Source: Aquimarina longa SW024
Lineage (GTDB): Bacteria > Bacteroidota > Bacteroidia > Flavobacteriales > Flavobacteriaceae
DNA: 64,000 nt
NCBI RefSeq assembly: GCF_001401755.1
Contig: NZ_AVQK01000023.1
Location: 1-64,000, forward strand
Direction of reading: 5' to 3'
Shown here: one piece after another, positions 37,946 to 46,310 of the stretch
Layout of the letters: the number at the start of each line of letters is the position of its first letter
How positions within the stretch are numbered: the stretch's first letter is position 1
Program-made: the position numbers and the translations under genes
The notes under the pieces: model-generated
Seen by the model: only the letters and a program-made list of their open reading frames with translations
Databases searched by the model: none
What the model was told of the DNA's origin: nothing

Positions 37946-39325
37946 TTAAGGAGTGATTTTTTGTTTATTATACCGCTCTTTTTGATAATAACTAGTAGTT
38001 AACTTTAGATTTCGGGCATGTAATATCATGATAAAACCAAATAATAATTGAGAAATACTGACATATACTTTTTCCCATTGATCTTGAATTTTTAAAAAAG
38101 ATAAGAGTGCTATTCGTTTACCTTTGGTGAGTTTATATTTTTTTGAAACAAGTATACATGATCCTCGATTAGGAAGGGATCGAGTATGTTCTACAGAGGA
38201 ATGAAAAGTAAATTGATTCAAACCGATACTCATTGTTTTTTTCATTAGTATCAATGAAAAATTACTAGCAGGACATGATCTATTAGTACCAATACCAAAA
38301 GGCATATAGTTTGATTTTCCTTTAGAAATAGTATTCCATCTTTCTGGTATAAATTCATCTGGATTGTCATATCCTATTCTATGGTATTTAGGATAATTAA
38401 AACATAAAACAGAGCCTTCTTTTACATTCTGATCATCTACTTGTATTGCATCTTTTGTGATACGGTGTGCTATTCCAAATAAAGGGTATAAGCGTAACGT
38501 TTCTGTAATTACATTATCATATAAACGAGCATTATCTTTATTCTGAACAAGATCTTTTTGGATATCTATACGCTTAGACAAAGCAAGAAACGTATGCACC
38601 ATTGCATCAGACATTTGCACAATAGCTGTTGTAAAAAATACGCCTTGCAAATACAACGCTTTTTCTTCTACAGAAAAATTTCCTGGAAAATCATATTTAA
38701 ACTTCCCTTGATTTAATTTATCTATCAAGAACTTAGTTAATACATTGCGTGTTGGCATATCCCTAAGAGCACAACATTTTAATGCACTTACTACGTTACT
38801 AGAATGTTTCAGAATTATTTTTTCATCTTCTTTAGAACAACTCTCTCCAAATATTAATTCATAAAAAAAACGCACCCATATTGGCATTATAAAATCTCTA
38901 AGTTTGATTATTTTCCACGATTTGATCATGGTTTCTGAAAAAGCAGGTGCTCCACATTTTTGTAATAATGTTTCTATCTCCTGATTAGAGATTGAAAGCA
39001 CTGCTTTAGTAACAGAAGCTATTTGATTATATTCTTCTCCATTTTCGATATGCTCTTGATGCATTTCTGCTCCTGGAGAAAGCCAGTACCAGAATAAATT
39101 TGATAAATTCGCTCCTTCACTTCGTCCTGAAGCAGATTTATTAGAGTATATCCGTCTAAATTCTGAAGCATTAATTCGATCACTCGGGATACTAATTCCT
39201 TCTTCTCCATTTACTTTAGTAAATAAAAATATTCGTAATTTGACTACCAGCGGAGGTAACCAATAAGGTAAAGTAATTAAAAATAAAATACTTATTCCTA
39301 AAATACTTATTACTTTTCCATCCAT
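37946..39325 (-). CDS. Cytochrome P450, membrane-anchored and atypical
   Basis: The 459-residue protein has an N-terminal membrane helix (residues 5-28). The ExxR motif ETLR (275-278), PERW (327-330) and heme-binding loop MPFGIGTNRSCP (heme Cys351) are all present. The I-helix (about 232-250, TTAIVQMSDAMVHTFLALSK) lacks the usual AGxxT acid-alcohol pair used for oxygen activation, which often marks P450s with unusual chemistry. It starts 62 nt downstream of the 2-hydroxy-acid oxidase gene, and its stop abuts the methyltransferase start. N-terminal anchors are uncommon in bacterial P450s. The substrate is unknown. Confidence 0.8.
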   Translation of the reverse strand: MDGKVISILGISILFLITLPYWLPPLVVKLRIFLFTKVNGEEGISIPSDRINASEFRRIYSNKSASGRSEGANLSNLFWYWLSPGAEMHQEHIENGEEYNQIASVTKAVLSISNQEIETLLQKCGAPAFSETMIKSWKIIKLRDFIMPIWVRFFYELIFGESCSKEDEKIILKHSSNVVSALKCCALRDMPTRNVLTKFLIDKLNQGKFKYDFPGNFSVEEKALYLQGVFFTTAIVQMSDAMVHTFLALSKRIDIQKDLVQNKDNARLYDNVITETLRLYPLFGIAHRITKDAIQVDDQNVKEGSVLCFNYPKYHRIGYDNPDEFIPERWNTISKGKSNYMPFGIGTNRSCPASNFSLILMKKTMSIGLNQFTFHSSVEHTRSLPNRGSCILVSKKYKLTKGKRIALLSFLKIQDQWEKVYVSISQLLFGFIMILHARNLKLTTSYYQKERYNKQKITP

Positions 39326-39387
39326 TTTATTTTTTTTTATATTAAGCTATACATCGTTTTTCTTATTCTCAAATAACACTGTTAGTC

Positions 39388-40479
39388 TTAAAGAATAGAG
39401 TATAGCAAACTTTTTTTTATTTCTTTGATCGAAGAGCAATTACATAAAGCCATCGCTAGAGTAAGTTCTTCCTGAAGCATCTTTAATACAGTACACACTC
39501 CTTGCTCCCCATTAACAGCAAGCCCCCACAAAATGGGTCTGCCAACTGCTATAGCATCTGCTCCAAGAGCTAAAGCTTTAACAACATCTGTTCCTCTACG
39601 AATACCTCCATCAATAATAATAGGTATCTTATGCTCTACCGCATTCGCTATTTCTGGCAGTACATCTATGGTAGCTGGTAGCGTATCTAATTGTCTTCCT
39701 CCATGATTAGAGACAATAATTCCATCAACCCCATGCTGAATAGCAAGTTGAGCATCCTCTCCACACAATACTCCTTTAATAAATATTGGTAGTTTAGTAA
39801 TTGATCGTAACCAATCTATATCTTTCCAAGTAAGACCTGAATTGAACTCTAATGTTGGTCTAACTGAAGAATTACTCTTAATACTATCAAAATTCTTTAA
39901 AGAAAGTCCATCAGGGAGTTCATGAAAATTATTTCGTATATCACGATCCCTCATTCCGAACACGGGAGAATCTACAGTAACAACTAAAGCACTATACTCA
40001 GCATCTTCTGCTCTTTTAACAAATAATTTAGTAAGTTCTCTATCTGGCTGTATATACAATTGAAACCAAAGTTTTGGTGTAAGTCCTTCTGAGTTATTTT
40101 TTGCTACTAATGCAATTTCTTCCATTGCAACTGTAGAAGCCATACTCACCATCATTATTGCATTTGCTTTTACAGCTGCTTTTACTGTCGCTAACTCCCC
40201 TTCTTTATGTGCTAGACAATGAAATGCAGTTGGAGCTATACAAATTGGAGTTGACAATGATTCCTCAAGTATCATAACCGAAGTATCCCTCTCTCTCACT
40301 CCTTGTAAAATTCTTGGTCTCAGTTTTATTCGATCATAAGCCCTATCATTTTCGGAAATTGTAATTTCATTATTAGCTCCACCAGAAAAGTAATCGTAAA
40401 TCTCTCTTGAAAGTTTTGTACATGCAGCAGATTCAAAGTCTCTCAAACCTGCCAATTTAATTGCTGAAGAATTACTCAT
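39388..40479 (-). CDS. FMN-dependent alpha-hydroxy-acid oxidase/dehydrogenase
   Basis: Using the ATG at 40479 the enzyme is 363 residues, with an 8-nt overlap with the upstream gene. An in-frame TTG nine bases earlier is less likely. It has the family opening YDYFSGGANNEIT (active-site tyrosines near 28-30), the LWFQLYIQPDR segment (Tyr142), FMN-binding Lys235 (IFIKGVL) and the catalytic VSNHGGRQLD with His259 and Arg262. All residues known from glycolate/lactate/mandelate oxidases are intact. It would oxidise a 2-hydroxy acid, or a like group, to the 2-oxo form. Next to a P450 and a methyltransferase, the substrate is probably a pathway intermediate rather than lactate. Confidence 0.85.
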   Translation of the reverse strand: MSNSSAIKLAGLRDFESAACTKLSREIYDYFSGGANNEITISENDRAYDRIKLRPRILQGVRERDTSVMILEESLSTPICIAPTAFHCLAHKEGELATVKAAVKANAIMMVSMASTVAMEEIALVAKNNSEGLTPKLWFQLYIQPDRELTKLFVKRAEDAEYSALVVTVDSPVFGMRDRDIRNNFHELPDGLSLKNFDSIKSNSSVRPTLEFNSGLTWKDIDWLRSITKLPIFIKGVLCGEDAQLAIQHGVDGIIVSNHGGRQLDTLPATIDVLPEIANAVEHKIPIIIDGGIRRGTDVVKALALGADAIAVGRPILWGLAVNGEQGVCTVLKMLQEELTLAMALCNCSSIKEIKKSLLYSIL

Positions 40480-42055
40480 CAATTCCAATTATTAGCTCTT
40501 GTTCGATTCTTTTTATATCGCTTTTAAAAAATTGTTCTAATGGTTGGGTATGTATCTCATGAAACCACTCATTTTCTAAATTTTCTACAATATGGTGTTC
40601 TCTTATTTGTTTTGTATTTTTAAAATGCCGGAGTACTGGATGTAAATAATGACTTTCATCTGTATTTTTTATAGCGGATTGTTTTATTCTAACCACATCA
40701 ACATCAAATGGATCCATCTTATCATGATTAGGACCATACTCTAGAGTAAGTACATAATAACTATCATTTCTACCAAACTCGCTATTATGGATATAATCTA
40801 CAGGTAATTCTTCATAGTACTTAGCATTTTGGTCTTCTTTAGAAATCACAATCAGATCCGCTAAAAACCCAAATTGTTGCCATAACGCAGAGGTTTTATT
40901 CACTCTATCAATTACTATTTTCATTATTTTTTTTGAGTCTAGATCTATAATCTTATGTGGCCAACTCTTTTTATGGTTTTTACACTCTAACATGTGATGC
41001 AGTGCCCTTATATTATACCTAAAGCCATGAATAAACCCGCTAGTAGATTTTTTAAAATCTCGCATATGCATCAAGACCCCAGCAAAATACATATTGTCGA
41101 TATTAGAAGATTCCCATTCATTAGTCTGTTCAGGAAACCTATCATTAATACATAAATTAGGCTTACAAGTTTCACTAAACATCTCATTATCAAAACTAAA
41201 ACCAGTACAAGTAATCACTCTATCATACTCTATATTTTTCTGAGCTTCTTCTGCACGCACAAACCTGTAGGATACATAATACTTATCATTTCTTTTTTCT
41301 ATCTTATCTATATGCACATCTAAGACTGCATTTAATGATTTTAACTGATAGGTATCCAATAAATTATTATTTACAGCTCTTAGGTTTCCAACGTAATGTG
41401 TTTTCCATGCCATTTTAATGGATTTTGGTCCCGCTACATGAAGTATAGCTGTTGTATCCATAAGACCATCTGCCATTTCAAAACCAGAATTTCCTTTACC
41501 AATAATCAATACTTTTTGATTTATAAAATCATCCGGATCCACAGATACATCCGAATAGTTTTCTGTAAGTTCTATCCCTGATATCTCTGGAATATAAGGT
41601 TTTGAAACCCCTGTGGCTATAACAAGATATTTACATGAGTATGTATTACCATTACTATCTGTAAGTAAAAAATCTTTTTTCTTTTCAATACGCTCTATAG
41701 TTGTTTCATAGTCTATTTTTAATTGAAAAAACTGAGCATAATCTCTTAAATAATCGACTAAATTTTCTGCTTCAGGAAAGTATTTTTTACTGTAATGTTT
41801 AAACAGCATTTCATCGCTTTCTGAAAGTAACGAATTCCAATCAAACCTCATATTAAACTCTGGATCGTCACTTCCTGTATTATATTTGTTAATCGATATT
41901 AATTTTCGATGCCGAGGAAAATCTCTAAAAAAAACCCCTGGTTGTTCTCCTGATTCCAGGATACGGTATTCTCTTCCTGATTTCTCTAAATAGTACCCTA
42001 ATTGTAAGCCTGCAGGACCTGCACCTATAATAAGATATTCAAAATTTGTAGACAT
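40472..42055 (-). CDS. Flavin-dependent monooxygenase-like protein (FOXRED2-like)
   Basis: The 527-residue flavoprotein has an FAD-binding GAGPAG (11-16), a second dinucleotide motif VLIIGKGNSGFEMADGL (182-198), an FxxGxxxGRxx-like region replaced by FFRDFPRHRKLISINKY, and ITCTGF near residue 280. This pattern is seen in animal FOXRED2 and related FMO-like proteins rather than classic Baeyer-Villiger enzymes. A C-terminal extension (about 350-527) is unassigned. It is the first gene of the operon; a TAAATTTG -7 box lies about 29 nt upstream. It likely N- or C-oxygenates a small molecule using NADPH. Confidence 0.75.
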   Translation of the reverse strand: MSTNFEYLIIGAGPAGLQLGYYLEKSGREYRILESGEQPGVFFRDFPRHRKLISINKYNTGSDDPEFNMRFDWNSLLSESDEMLFKHYSKKYFPEAENLVDYLRDYAQFFQLKIDYETTIERIEKKKDFLLTDSNGNTYSCKYLVIATGVSKPYIPEISGIELTENYSDVSVDPDDFINQKVLIIGKGNSGFEMADGLMDTTAILHVAGPKSIKMAWKTHYVGNLRAVNNNLLDTYQLKSLNAVLDVHIDKIEKRNDKYYVSYRFVRAEEAQKNIEYDRVITCTGFSFDNEMFSETCKPNLCINDRFPEQTNEWESSNIDNMYFAGVLMHMRDFKKSTSGFIHGFRYNIRALHHMLECKNHKKSWPHKIIDLDSKKIMKIVIDRVNKTSALWQQFGFLADLIVISKEDQNAKYYEELPVDYIHNSEFGRNDSYYVLTLEYGPNHDKMDPFDVDVVRIKQSAIKNTDESHYLHPVLRHFKNTKQIREHHIVENLENEWFHEIHTQPLEQFFKSDIKRIEQELIIGIDE

Positions 42056-42083
42056 AATTCTCTAGGTTTTAAAAGTTATACTT

Positions 42084-42091
42084 CAAATTTA
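42084..42091 (-). promoter_or_regulatory. Predicted -7 box of the monooxygenase-P450 operon
   Basis: The minus-strand TAAATTTG fits TANNTTTG and ends about 29 nt before the ATG at 42055. A well-placed -33 TTG is not clear, so expression may need an activator. Confidence 0.45.
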
Positions 42092-42429
42092 AATTCTCAC
42101 ACTGTTAATTATGTCTAACAAAATCATAATTAAAAACTAATACATAAGCTTCTTAAATCTACTTGTTTATTTCCCTTTTCACCTCTCTACTCACCACACT
42201 AACACTAACATTGTTCTTGGTTTACAAAATTTACATTATACAACCATTCATTTTTAGATCATTCAGAAACTCAATTGCATACTATGCTTTTGTTAAAGCA
42301 GTCAAAATGTAAAATATACAGGTAACACAAAAAGTTTAAATGAGTTCACTATATTTGGTATTAGAAAATTAAATAGCTGCATAGTCAAAACAAATATTGT
42401 ACATGTAAGTTTTGGCAGAATTATTGACT

Positions 42430-42437
42430 AATTTTGT
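42430..42437 (+). promoter_or_regulatory. Predicted -7 box of trxA
   Basis: TAATTTTG matches the TANNTTTG consensus 36 nt upstream of the trxA ATG. TTG triplets lie 14 and 28 nt upstream, neither at the ideal spacing. Confidence 0.5.
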
Positions 42438-42472
42438 AAATATTAAAATAATAAGAATTAAAAAAAATAACT

Positions 42473-42790
42473 ATGGCACTAGAAATAACAGATGCAACCT
42501 TTGATGAGGTAGTACTTAAAAGTGAAAAACCTGTATTAGTTGATTTTTGGGCAACTTGGTGTGGTCCATGTAGAATGGTAGGTCCTATTATTGAACAGAT
42601 TAGCGAAGAGTATGATGGAAAAGCTATTGTAGGTAAAGTAGATGTTGATGCAAATCAAGAATTCGCTGCAAAATATGGTGTAAGAAATATCCCTACAGTA
42701 CTGGTTTTCCAAAATGGCGAAGTAGTAGGTCGTCAGGTTGGTGTTTCTCCTAAAAATGTATATGCAGAAGCGTTAGATTCTCTTTTGTAA
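42473..42790 (+). CDS. trxA: Thioredoxin
   Basis: The 105-residue protein is a standard cytoplasmic thioredoxin: VDFWATWCGPCRMVGPI contains the CGPC redox pair (residues 32-35), the buried aspartate is in KVDVDANQEFAAKYGV, and the cis-proline is in VRNIPTVLVFQNG. There is no signal peptide. It is monocistronic with a strong terminator. It reduces disulfides in general thiol metabolism. Confidence 0.95.
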   Translation: MALEITDATFDEVVLKSEKPVLVDFWATWCGPCRMVGPIIEQISEEYDGKAIVGKVDVDANQEFAAKYGVRNIPTVLVFQNGEVVGRQVGVSPKNVYAEALDSLL

Positions 42791-42813
42791 AAAATATAAA
42801 ATTCATAAAAACT

Positions 42814-42849
42814 AAGAGGTTTGATGTAAAGGTCAAACCTCTTTTTTTA
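42814..42849 (+). terminator. Rho-independent terminator of trxA
   Basis: AAGAGGTTTGA at 42814-42824 pairs exactly with TCAAACCTCTT at 42833-42843 and is followed by a T run. Confidence 0.95.
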
Positions 42850-43024
42850 TGAATCATAATTTACAATCTGTATATTACACAATTAATATCGTTCAAAATT
42901 TGAACTCAATAGAATAAAAAACAGTATTTTTCTTTAGTATTGAATTAAAAATCTAATTGGTATAACTCAAACTAGAGTGCTATCAAATAAACATAACCTT
43001 CATTTTTTTATAAAAGATTCATTT

Positions 43025-43954
43025 ATGGATATTCAAAAAGAGATCAATAAAACTGGTGGATTTACTAACTTAGAACTATTAGCAAAACAAGTTGTGGAAG
43101 GTTTTATCTCTGGTATGCACAAGAGCCCTTTTCATGGATTTTCTGCAGAATTTGCAGAACACAAGGTATATAACAATGGAGAAAGTACAAAACATATCGA
43201 TTGGAAACTTTTTGCAAAAACAGATAAACTTTTTACTAAAAGATATGAAGAAGAAACAAATTTAAGATGTCATATTATTATAGACAATTCTTCTTCTATG
43301 CATTATCCTGCAGTAAAAAAACATCATCTAGACTCATTAAATAAAATCAGTTTTTCGGTTTTAGCTACTGCTTGTTTAATGAACATCTTAAAAAAACAAC
43401 GTGATGCTATAGGTCTCAGCATCTATAGTAATGCATATGATTATTATGCCCCAGAAAAAGGAAGCGAAAGACATCACCAGATGCTACTTAATCAGTTAAA
43501 TGAAATACTACTCAATCCGTCTGAAGGTAAAAACACAGATACGTATACTTTCTTACATCTAATAGCAGAAAAAATACACCGTAGATCACTTATCTTTTTA
43601 TTTACTGATATGCTACAAGCGACATCTAATCCTGAAAAGTTATTTGAAGCTCTTAGGCATCTTAAATACAACAAACATGAAGTCATCCTCTTTCACACAT
43701 TTGATAGTGAAAAAGAAGTTCATTTTGACTTTAGTAATCAACCAACACGATTTGTAGATGTAGAAACTGGGGATTTTATAAACTTATATGCTGATTCTAT
43801 TAAGGATGATTATCAAAAAACGGTAGCTTCTTATTTTTATAATCTAAAAATGAAATGTATTCAATACGGTATAAAGTACGTAGAGGCTGATACTACCAAA
43901 AATTTTGACAAAATCTTAACCTCATATTTCATTGAAAGACAGAAATTTAATTAG
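43025..43954 (+). CDS. DUF58 domain protein (von Willebrand A-like)
   Basis: From the ATG at 43025 (a GTG 48 nt earlier is less likely) the protein is 309 residues. The N-terminal DUF58 signature SPFHGFSAEFAEHKVYNNGE and then HIDWKLFAKTDKLFTKRYE is followed by a vWA-like fold with the metal-binding DNSSSMHYP (near residue 87, DxSxS). A second acidic strand is FLFTDMLQATSNPEKL. Family members are usually encoded beside MoxR ATPases; no such gene is adjacent here. There is no membrane helix. Confidence 0.85.
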   Translation: MDIQKEINKTGGFTNLELLAKQVVEGFISGMHKSPFHGFSAEFAEHKVYNNGESTKHIDWKLFAKTDKLFTKRYEEETNLRCHIIIDNSSSMHYPAVKKHHLDSLNKISFSVLATACLMNILKKQRDAIGLSIYSNAYDYYAPEKGSERHHQMLLNQLNEILLNPSEGKNTDTYTFLHLIAEKIHRRSLIFLFTDMLQATSNPEKLFEALRHLKYNKHEVILFHTFDSEKEVHFDFSNQPTRFVDVETGDFINLYADSIKDDYQKTVASYFYNLKMKCIQYGIKYVEADTTKNFDKILTSYFIERQKFN

Positions 43955-43992
43955 TGTTTTGAAAATATTTTCAAAAAAAAGCAAAAAAATAT

Positions 43993-44022
43993 TTGTGAGT
44001 ACGGAAATGAGGTGTATATTTG
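43993..44022 (+). promoter_or_regulatory. Promoter of tRNA-Asp
   Basis: TTG at 43993-43995 and TATATTTG at 44015-44022 are separated by 19 nt, an excellent match to the flavobacterial TTG-N19-TANNTTTG promoter. It lies just 17 nt upstream of the tRNA. Confidence 0.85.
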
Positions 44023-44039
44023 CATCCGCAATACGCTAC

Positions 44040-44113
44040 GGTCTGGTAGTTCAGCTGGTTAGAATACCTGCCTGTCACGCAGGGGGTCGCGGGTTCGAGT
44101 CCCGTCCAGACCG
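44040..44113 (+). tRNA. tRNA-Asp (anticodon GTC)
   Basis: The 74-nt sequence folds as a cloverleaf. The acceptor stem GGTCTGG (44040-44046) pairs with CCAGACC (44106-44112), with G as discriminator. The D arm holds AGTTCAGCTGGTTAGA, the anticodon stem CCTGC/GCAGG encloses CTGTCAC with anticodon GTC, and the T arm holds GGGTTCGAGTCCC. The 3' CCA is not encoded. A perfect promoter precedes it and a hairpin terminator follows. Confidence 0.97.
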
Positions 44114-44121
44114 CAAAATTG

Positions 44122-44156
44122 CAAAAAGCTTCAAAATATTTTGAAGCTTTTTTTTG
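44122..44156 (+). terminator. Terminator of tRNA-Asp
   Basis: A perfect palindrome (AAAAGCTTCAAAA centred on TATT, running to TTTTGAAGCTTTT) is followed by T residues right after the tRNA 3' end. Confidence 0.9.
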
Positions 44157-44175
44157 CAAGAAAATGTTGTGTTGT

Positions 44176-44255
44176 CTCACGTTAATCGTGAGCGCGGTTT
44201 AGTAGTAAACCAATGAGAAGCTTTTCCATAAATCTGGAGAGGCTTTTTTTAATTA
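44176..44255 (+). ncRNA. Structured element downstream of tRNA-Asp, possible small RNA with own terminator
   Basis: Three consecutive hairpins are found. CTCACG (44176-44181) pairs with CGTGAG (44187-44192). GGTTTA (44196-44201) pairs with TAAACC (44206-44211). AAGCTTTTCCA pairs with TGGAGAGGCTT (11 pairs, two G-U) before a T run near 44250. Because the last is a proper terminator lying beyond the tRNA terminator, a second transcript or a processed read-through product is likely. No -7 box is seen just upstream. It is not a recognised RNA family. Confidence 0.35.
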
Positions 44256-44403
44256 TAGACAGTCAATCAAAGTCAATAATTGATTGGGATCAAGACCAAT
44301 TGTTATGTTTATGCAAATATTCTGGTTAATCTAAATTGGAGTTGCTACCTTTATTCGGACAGATATTTAAGACCCTTTATGTTTAAATAAATATCTTAGA
44401 ACA

Positions 44404-44707
44404 ATGAAGAAATGATTTTATAGTACAAAATTTAAATCAGAAGCTGTTCGGTTAAGCTATCAGTGAGAAAACATAAAGGAATTAGCCGATGAGCTAGGGA
44501 TCAAAGTTGATAGGATTTATCGATGGCGTAAAGCTAGATAGTGAAGAGGGATCTTCAAAAAAGGTTTCTAAACCACCTTCTCAAGTAGATAATCAGGAAG
44601 CAAAGGAGTTGCGTAAAGCTCTTAAAGATGCTCAATTAGAACTGGAAATCTTAAAAAATGCCGTTCACATTTTCTCCAAGAGCGATGGGAACTCTATCAA
44701 TTCATAG
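44404..44707 (+). pseudogene. IS3 OrfA remnant
   Basis: The first frame from ATG 44404 reads MKK-stop-FYSTKFKSEAVRLSYQ, then stop-ENIKELADELGIKVDRIYRW, a typical IS3 helix-turn-helix. It continues after a frameshift near 44525 as DSEEGSSKK followed by the coiled coil EAKELRKALKDAQLELEILK. The two TGA codons are each one transition from CGA or TGG. Two nonsense codons plus one frameshift make it non-functional. Confidence 0.8.
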
Positions 44708-45527
44708 TCTCATATAAACATTACCCCATCGAGAGAATGTGTAAAGTGTTAAAAGTTAGTAGGAGTAGTTATTATAGATGATATAGTAGTGGTCCTTCTA
44801 ATAGGGTTTTAGAAGATCAGAAATTAACTCTAGAAATAAAAAACATCTTCTATGCTAGTAGACAAACTTATGGAAGTCCAAGGATTAAACAAGAACTTCT
44901 TAGAAGAGGATATAAGGTATCTAGAAGTAGGATCTCCCGGTTAATGAAATCTAATGGGGTAAGAAGTAAATTAAAAAAGAAATAGAAGACCACTACAATC
45001 ATTCTTTTCCCATATTCAAAAATCATTTGGATAGGGATTTTAACCCCAAGAGATTAAACCAGGTTTGGGTCTCTGATATTACTTACATTAAAACCAATAA
45101 AGGATGGTTATATTTAACAACATTAATTGATATTTATGGCCGCCAGGTGATAGGTTGGTCATTCAGCACTTCTTTGTTTACTGATCAAACGATAGTACCC
45201 GCTTGTAAAATGGCAGTTTCTAAAAGAAAAATAGAAGCACCTTTACTTTTTCACTCCGATAGAGGTGTGCAATACGCTAGTAAAGAGTTTAGAAGAGTTG
45301 TTACTGTTAATAAGTTAATTACCCAATCGATGAGTAGAAAAGCTAATTGTTGGGATAACGCAGTAGCAGAATCGTTCTTTAAAACATTAAAAACAGAACT
45401 TGTTTACCATCATAGTTTTAAAACAATACAAGAAGCTAAAACAACTGTATTTGATTACATAGAGGTCTGGTATAATAGGAAAAGATTACATTCTTATTTG
45501 GGATACAAAACTCCCTTAGAAGTCTAA
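44650..45527 (+). pseudogene. IS3 OrfB (DDE transposase) remnant
   Basis: OrfB overlaps the OrfA end in the -1 frame, as in IS3 programmed frameshifting, and reads SHFLQERWELYQFIVSYKHY. One TGA interrupts it (SYYR-stop-YSSG) and a frameshift lies in an A-rich run near 44975. The C-terminal 166 codons (45027-45527) are open and carry the catalytic triad: D in WVSDITYI, D in FHSDRGVQY and E in NAVAESFFKTLK. The catalytic core could be made only as a truncated peptide. Confidence 0.85.
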
Positions 45528-45635
45528 ATAGAATATTATAAACTTAAAAATGTAGCATAGGTCTTAGAAAAATTGTCCGAATTTCTCTTGCAAGTCCACC
45601 TTACTGGATATATTATTTTTAAAAACATCAATGTC

Positions 45636-46136
45636 TTAAAAAAAAACTGCCCAATTTTTCCAAACTATTTTAAAATAAAATATAAGAAATCCTATAGATA
45701 CTATAAACTTAAGAAAAGTTCCTGCTAAAAAACCAATAAAAGAACCAAAAGCAGCTTTTAACGCTTTTGAGGACTCTTTACTATCTTTTATTAATTCTCC
45801 TATAAAAGCACCTGCAAAAGGGCCTACAATAATCCCAAAAGGTCCCATAAAGATAAGACCACAGATAAGACCAATAGAACTTCCGATCATACCATATTTA
45901 GTCCCCCCAAAACGTTTTGTACCTATTGCTGGAACAATATAATCTAATATCCAAACCACTATTGATATCACCAAAGTAATTCCCAAAAAAGTCCAATCCA
46001 AAATAACTGTATTAGTAAGATGAAGAATTAATAACCCCACCCATGAGGTAAATGGTCCTGGTAATACAGGAAGAAAACTTCCTATAACACCTAAAAGACA
46101 AAACAAAAATCCAAGAATCACTAGTACTATATCCAC
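45636..46136 (-). CDS. DUF456 membrane protein
   Basis: The 166-residue protein has four to five hydrophobic helices and the DUF456 features: an N-terminal LLGVIGSFLPVLPGPFTSW, an interior YIVPAIGTKRFGGTKYGMIG and glycine-rich FMGPFGIIVGPFAGAFIGEL helices. The function is unknown. The stop lies just beyond the right end of the IS, so the insertion left this gene intact. Confidence 0.85.
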   Translation of the reverse strand: MDIVLVILGFLFCLLGVIGSFLPVLPGPFTSWVGLLILHLTNTVILDWTFLGITLVISIVVWILDYIVPAIGTKRFGGTKYGMIGSSIGLICGLIFMGPFGIIVGPFAGAFIGELIKDSKESSKALKAAFGSFIGFLAGTFLKFIVSIGFLIFYFKIVWKNWAVFF

Positions 46137-46310
46137 ATCTCACTTTATTTATATGACGGTAATGTTTCTAATTTGTTACGCAAACATCAATTAATTGGAT
46201 GTTAAATTCATTAACAACTACAAAATTATTTAAATACATTTTTATTCTTTTATTTTGTTCTCGAAATATACACACTAAACTTTTAATTGATTCTAAAATC
46301 CCCCCTAGAC

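Larger units (their letters stand above)
42056..42472. other. Divergent intergenic region between the oxidative operon and trxA
   Basis: About 417 bases hold promoter elements for both sides: CAAATTTA at 42084-42091 (minus-strand TAAATTTG) and TAATTTTG at 42430-42437 (plus strand). TATATTTG at 42350-42357 is a further plus-strand box. No small ORF that could encode a precursor peptide is convincing, and no regulator gene is present. Confidence 0.5.
44343..45592 (+). mobile_element. Decayed IS3-family insertion sequence with intact ends
   Basis: The ends are imperfect inverted repeats: TGC-N7-ATTCGGACA and TTAAGACC at the left (from 44343), and the same TGC-N7-ATTCGGACA followed by CTAAGACC read inward from 45592. 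The 3-bp AGT flanks both ends (44340-44342 and 45593-45595), a target duplication of the size IS3 elements make. The 1250-bp interior has the two-ORF orfA/orfB layout. Both ORFs are broken (see next two entries), so the copy cannot transpose on its own. Confidence 0.85.

Noticed and set aside
15182..42055. Linking the nitrilase to the FMO/P450 operon as one oxime-nitrile pathway
   Set aside because: The genes are about 20 kb apart, separated by unrelated housekeeping genes; only chemical plausibility connects them.
43971..44180. 69- and 70-codon ORFs across tRNA-Asp
   Set aside because: They translate the tRNA itself (for example VQLVRIPACHAGGRGFESRP), a common artefact across tRNA genes.
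44404..44540. Repeated TGA codons within otherwise good IS3 coding sequence, suggesting recoding (TGA as Trp or selenocysteine)
   Set aside because: Intact genes elsewhere use TGA as a stop (for example the GH113-like gene ending at 1438), the IS also has frameshifts, and no SECIS-like hairpin is evident. Decay is simpler.
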